The position numbers were made by a program, and so were the translations under genes. Shown here in pieces: positions 61,896 through 64,000 of a stretch of 64,000 nucleotides of DNA. Each line of letters opens with the position of its first letter. The stretch's first letter is position 1. The notes below the pieces were generated by a model that had not been told where the DNA came from, did no database searches, and was given only the letters and a program-made list of their open reading frames with translations. Origin of the DNA: Phorcus lineatus (Eukaryota > Mollusca > Gastropoda > Trochida > Trochidae); the NCBI GenBank assembly GCA_921293015.1, contig OV121086.1:36393194-36457193 (forward strand), given 5' to 3'.

Positions 61896-64000
61896 TACAG
61901 TATTAGTGTGTAAGTAAGTTCATCCGGGCGCGTGACGTCAGCTGTAACCATGGAAGCATGAAGCGCATCGGGTGAAAGTGTCAAGTAAAATGTACACTTT
62001 AAAGTAGGCAAGAAGTATGTATTGTTTATGGAGAATGTCACCTGGCTTGACAGAAGAAACGTGAATCATCCATGCGTAACAATATGGGCCTATTACAGGC
62101 GATGTTAAAAGCTCCACTGTGTGAGGGAAACACGTAACATGTAGCCTGAAGGATGGATGTATGTCTCAAGATATGGCCCTGCTTGGTGGGGACGTTAATT
62201 AGTAACATTTACATATCAAACCATTGTTCAGAAAGAGCATTGCCTATTTAACTGTTATGGCGTGTTCGAAAATTTGTGATTTATTTTTTTAATCCTTTGA
62301 ATGAATGTGACTTTGTGCGTAGATGAAATACTCAATTGTATGGACAGGCATAGTCTTCACATCATGAGAATTGTGTTAGCGGATAAACAAAATGTATGAT
62401 TGGATATAAGACTCATTTTCTGCGATTTCTTCTGCACGTAAGCGATTTCTTGGGACAACGAGGTCACTTAAAGATGTAGATAACGACGGATCAAAGTGTA
62501 CGATTCGTGCACACGCCATCTAGCGGGCAGGGACAAAGGGCAATTGATTGAACTGCTAATCATCTTATCTTCATATATATTCAACTCACGTATGTCATTG
62601 TAACTCGGGTGTTATTTTAGTGTGCATGTTTTTTCGCTTTCTTAAACTTTGTTTTGAGGATTTCGTCTCTACTGGGCAGATTTGGAAAGCTACGTGGTTT
62701 ACGGTGAACATTCCATTGCCCTGTGCCTTTTAACCTACAGCCTCGCACGCGCCGAGACGTCCGTGCCTTGAGGTGTGTTGTGGACGCTAAAGAAGATTTG
62801 AACATGGACTTCCACCAACATTTAAGCTCAAACTCTAGTGAATTTACAAATATTTACCCAAAGAACAATGCCAACGAATTCCCATGTTGATTTCAGAGAT
62901 TTTTTAAGGCTGTATAGTTTTTTTAACTGAACGAGTTCATCACGCTCACCAATCACAAAACAGTGCTGAATGAGTTTATTTTGCCAAGACTTTACCGAAT
63001 TTATTTAATAGAAATTTGAGTTTGATATTTTCAACATTCCCGGCAAATGTTCAATGAAATGTTATTTTTTGAATGAAAATGTGTCTTGTTTCTTTATGGT
63101 TACTTTTCTCTATTCAATGTTCTTCACTGAATGTTGTTACAACGATTTGATATACATACATAGTTTGAAGATCACACACTGTCATCACGTTCTTCAAATA
63201 CTAACTTAACAAACAATTCTGTTTTCGTCTTAGTCTAAATACATTTGACAGGCATGGACAAAAATACTTCGTCTGTCGTAATAATTCCTTTGAAATATAA
63301 TTCTTTGAAAAAATGAATATTCTTATTGTAACTTTAAAAATTTCACTTTTTTTCTTAATTGACGATCTCATAACTCTTTATTCGTATCCATAACGGCTTG
63401 TTAGACTGACTGTAACTATAGCATTCTATTCCATGTCTAAACTTAAGTGTAACCGAATCGTAATAACACATCATGTCAATACCTATTCAAATTTTGAAAG
63501 GGAAGTAGGGATAACTTATTGAAAATAAGGAGAGATGGGACATCCTAGGGGTTGACAATTTTTACGGTCGATTTTTTTTTTTTTAGAAACAATTGTTAAA
63601 GAGGGATCAGTCCACCGTCGTACCTAAATATGTCCCTGTAACATTCCACACAATACTGAAACTGTATCCTTGCATGTCACGGAGTCTTAGCAATAACTAG
63701 TTCTGTCACTAAGCCATACCTGATAAATCATATAGTAAAGGTTTAACCATACGTTCACATGTCACTTGTCCATTTCCTGGCATTATATAGTATAAACCAT
63801 CAACACAGTGAATCAATCACAGGATCATTTAACGTTACTAGTGTCACTTCCTAGTTAACTTACCTAAACATATAGTTTATTCTGGTAATGAAATTAACTT
63901 TGACAAATCGGTCTTATAGATTAATATCAAGAAATACAAAATATTGTCTTAAAAACTCATTGGAAAACTGAGCATGATAAAACATAAACTTAACATGTAA
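61896..64000. other. 3' UTR and downstream of the KLF15-like gene
   Basis: A perfect CRE (TGACGTCA, 61933-61940) followed by GTAACCATGG (61944-61953) lies just after the stop codon. Beyond that there is AT-rich non-coding sequence with no recognised gene, and I did not find a clear AATAAA. Confidence 0.45.

Overview
Eukaryotic nuclear DNA, AT-rich, with many short exons bounded by GT/AG introns and a heavy load of DNA-transposon and retroposon debris. The orthologues seen (CDK20, DALRD3, a KLF15-like factor) and the style of repeats fit a lophotrochozoan animal, most likely a mollusc such as a bivalve. That placement is inference; no marker gene fixes the species.

Layout. 0-5.8 kb: repeats only (a TTAA-flanked MITE carrying a nested tRNA-derived SINE; a dead LINE carrying a nested retroposon). 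5.8-13.6 kb, minus strand: complete CDK20 in 10 exons. 13.7-15.3 kb: divergent intergenic region with a TIR element and two perfect CRE palindromes. 15.3-28.4 kb, plus strand: a 12-exon gene for a 1,224-residue protein that I do not recognise, with a LINE 3' end in one intron and a 2.6-kb foldback element in another. 28.4-30.5 kb: tail-to-tail spacer. 30.5-39.6 kb, minus strand: complete DALRD3 in 12 exons, plus a possible frame-breaking cassette exon. 39.6-60.7 kb: gene-poor, with a 136-bp tandem repeat, a 2-kb degenerate minisatellite, a dead mariner, a CRE cluster, another MITE copy and a long ACT repeat. 60.7-61.9 kb, plus strand: a KLF15-like three-zinc-finger gene with an unbroken coding region and a TATA/CCAAT promoter.

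Exon joins were worked out by hand. The joined lengths close in frame: CDK20 355 codons, unknown gene 1,225, DALRD3 580, all including stop. CDK20 (cilium/cell cycle), DALRD3 (tRNA-Arg modification) and KLF15-like (transcription) are not expected to form one pathway; the window is an ordinary metazoan neighbourhood. The items most worth a second look are the unknown 12-exon gene with its clustered cysteines and tandem CREs, the DALRD3 cassette, the foldback element, and a short ORF that stays open in several copies of the TTAA MITE.
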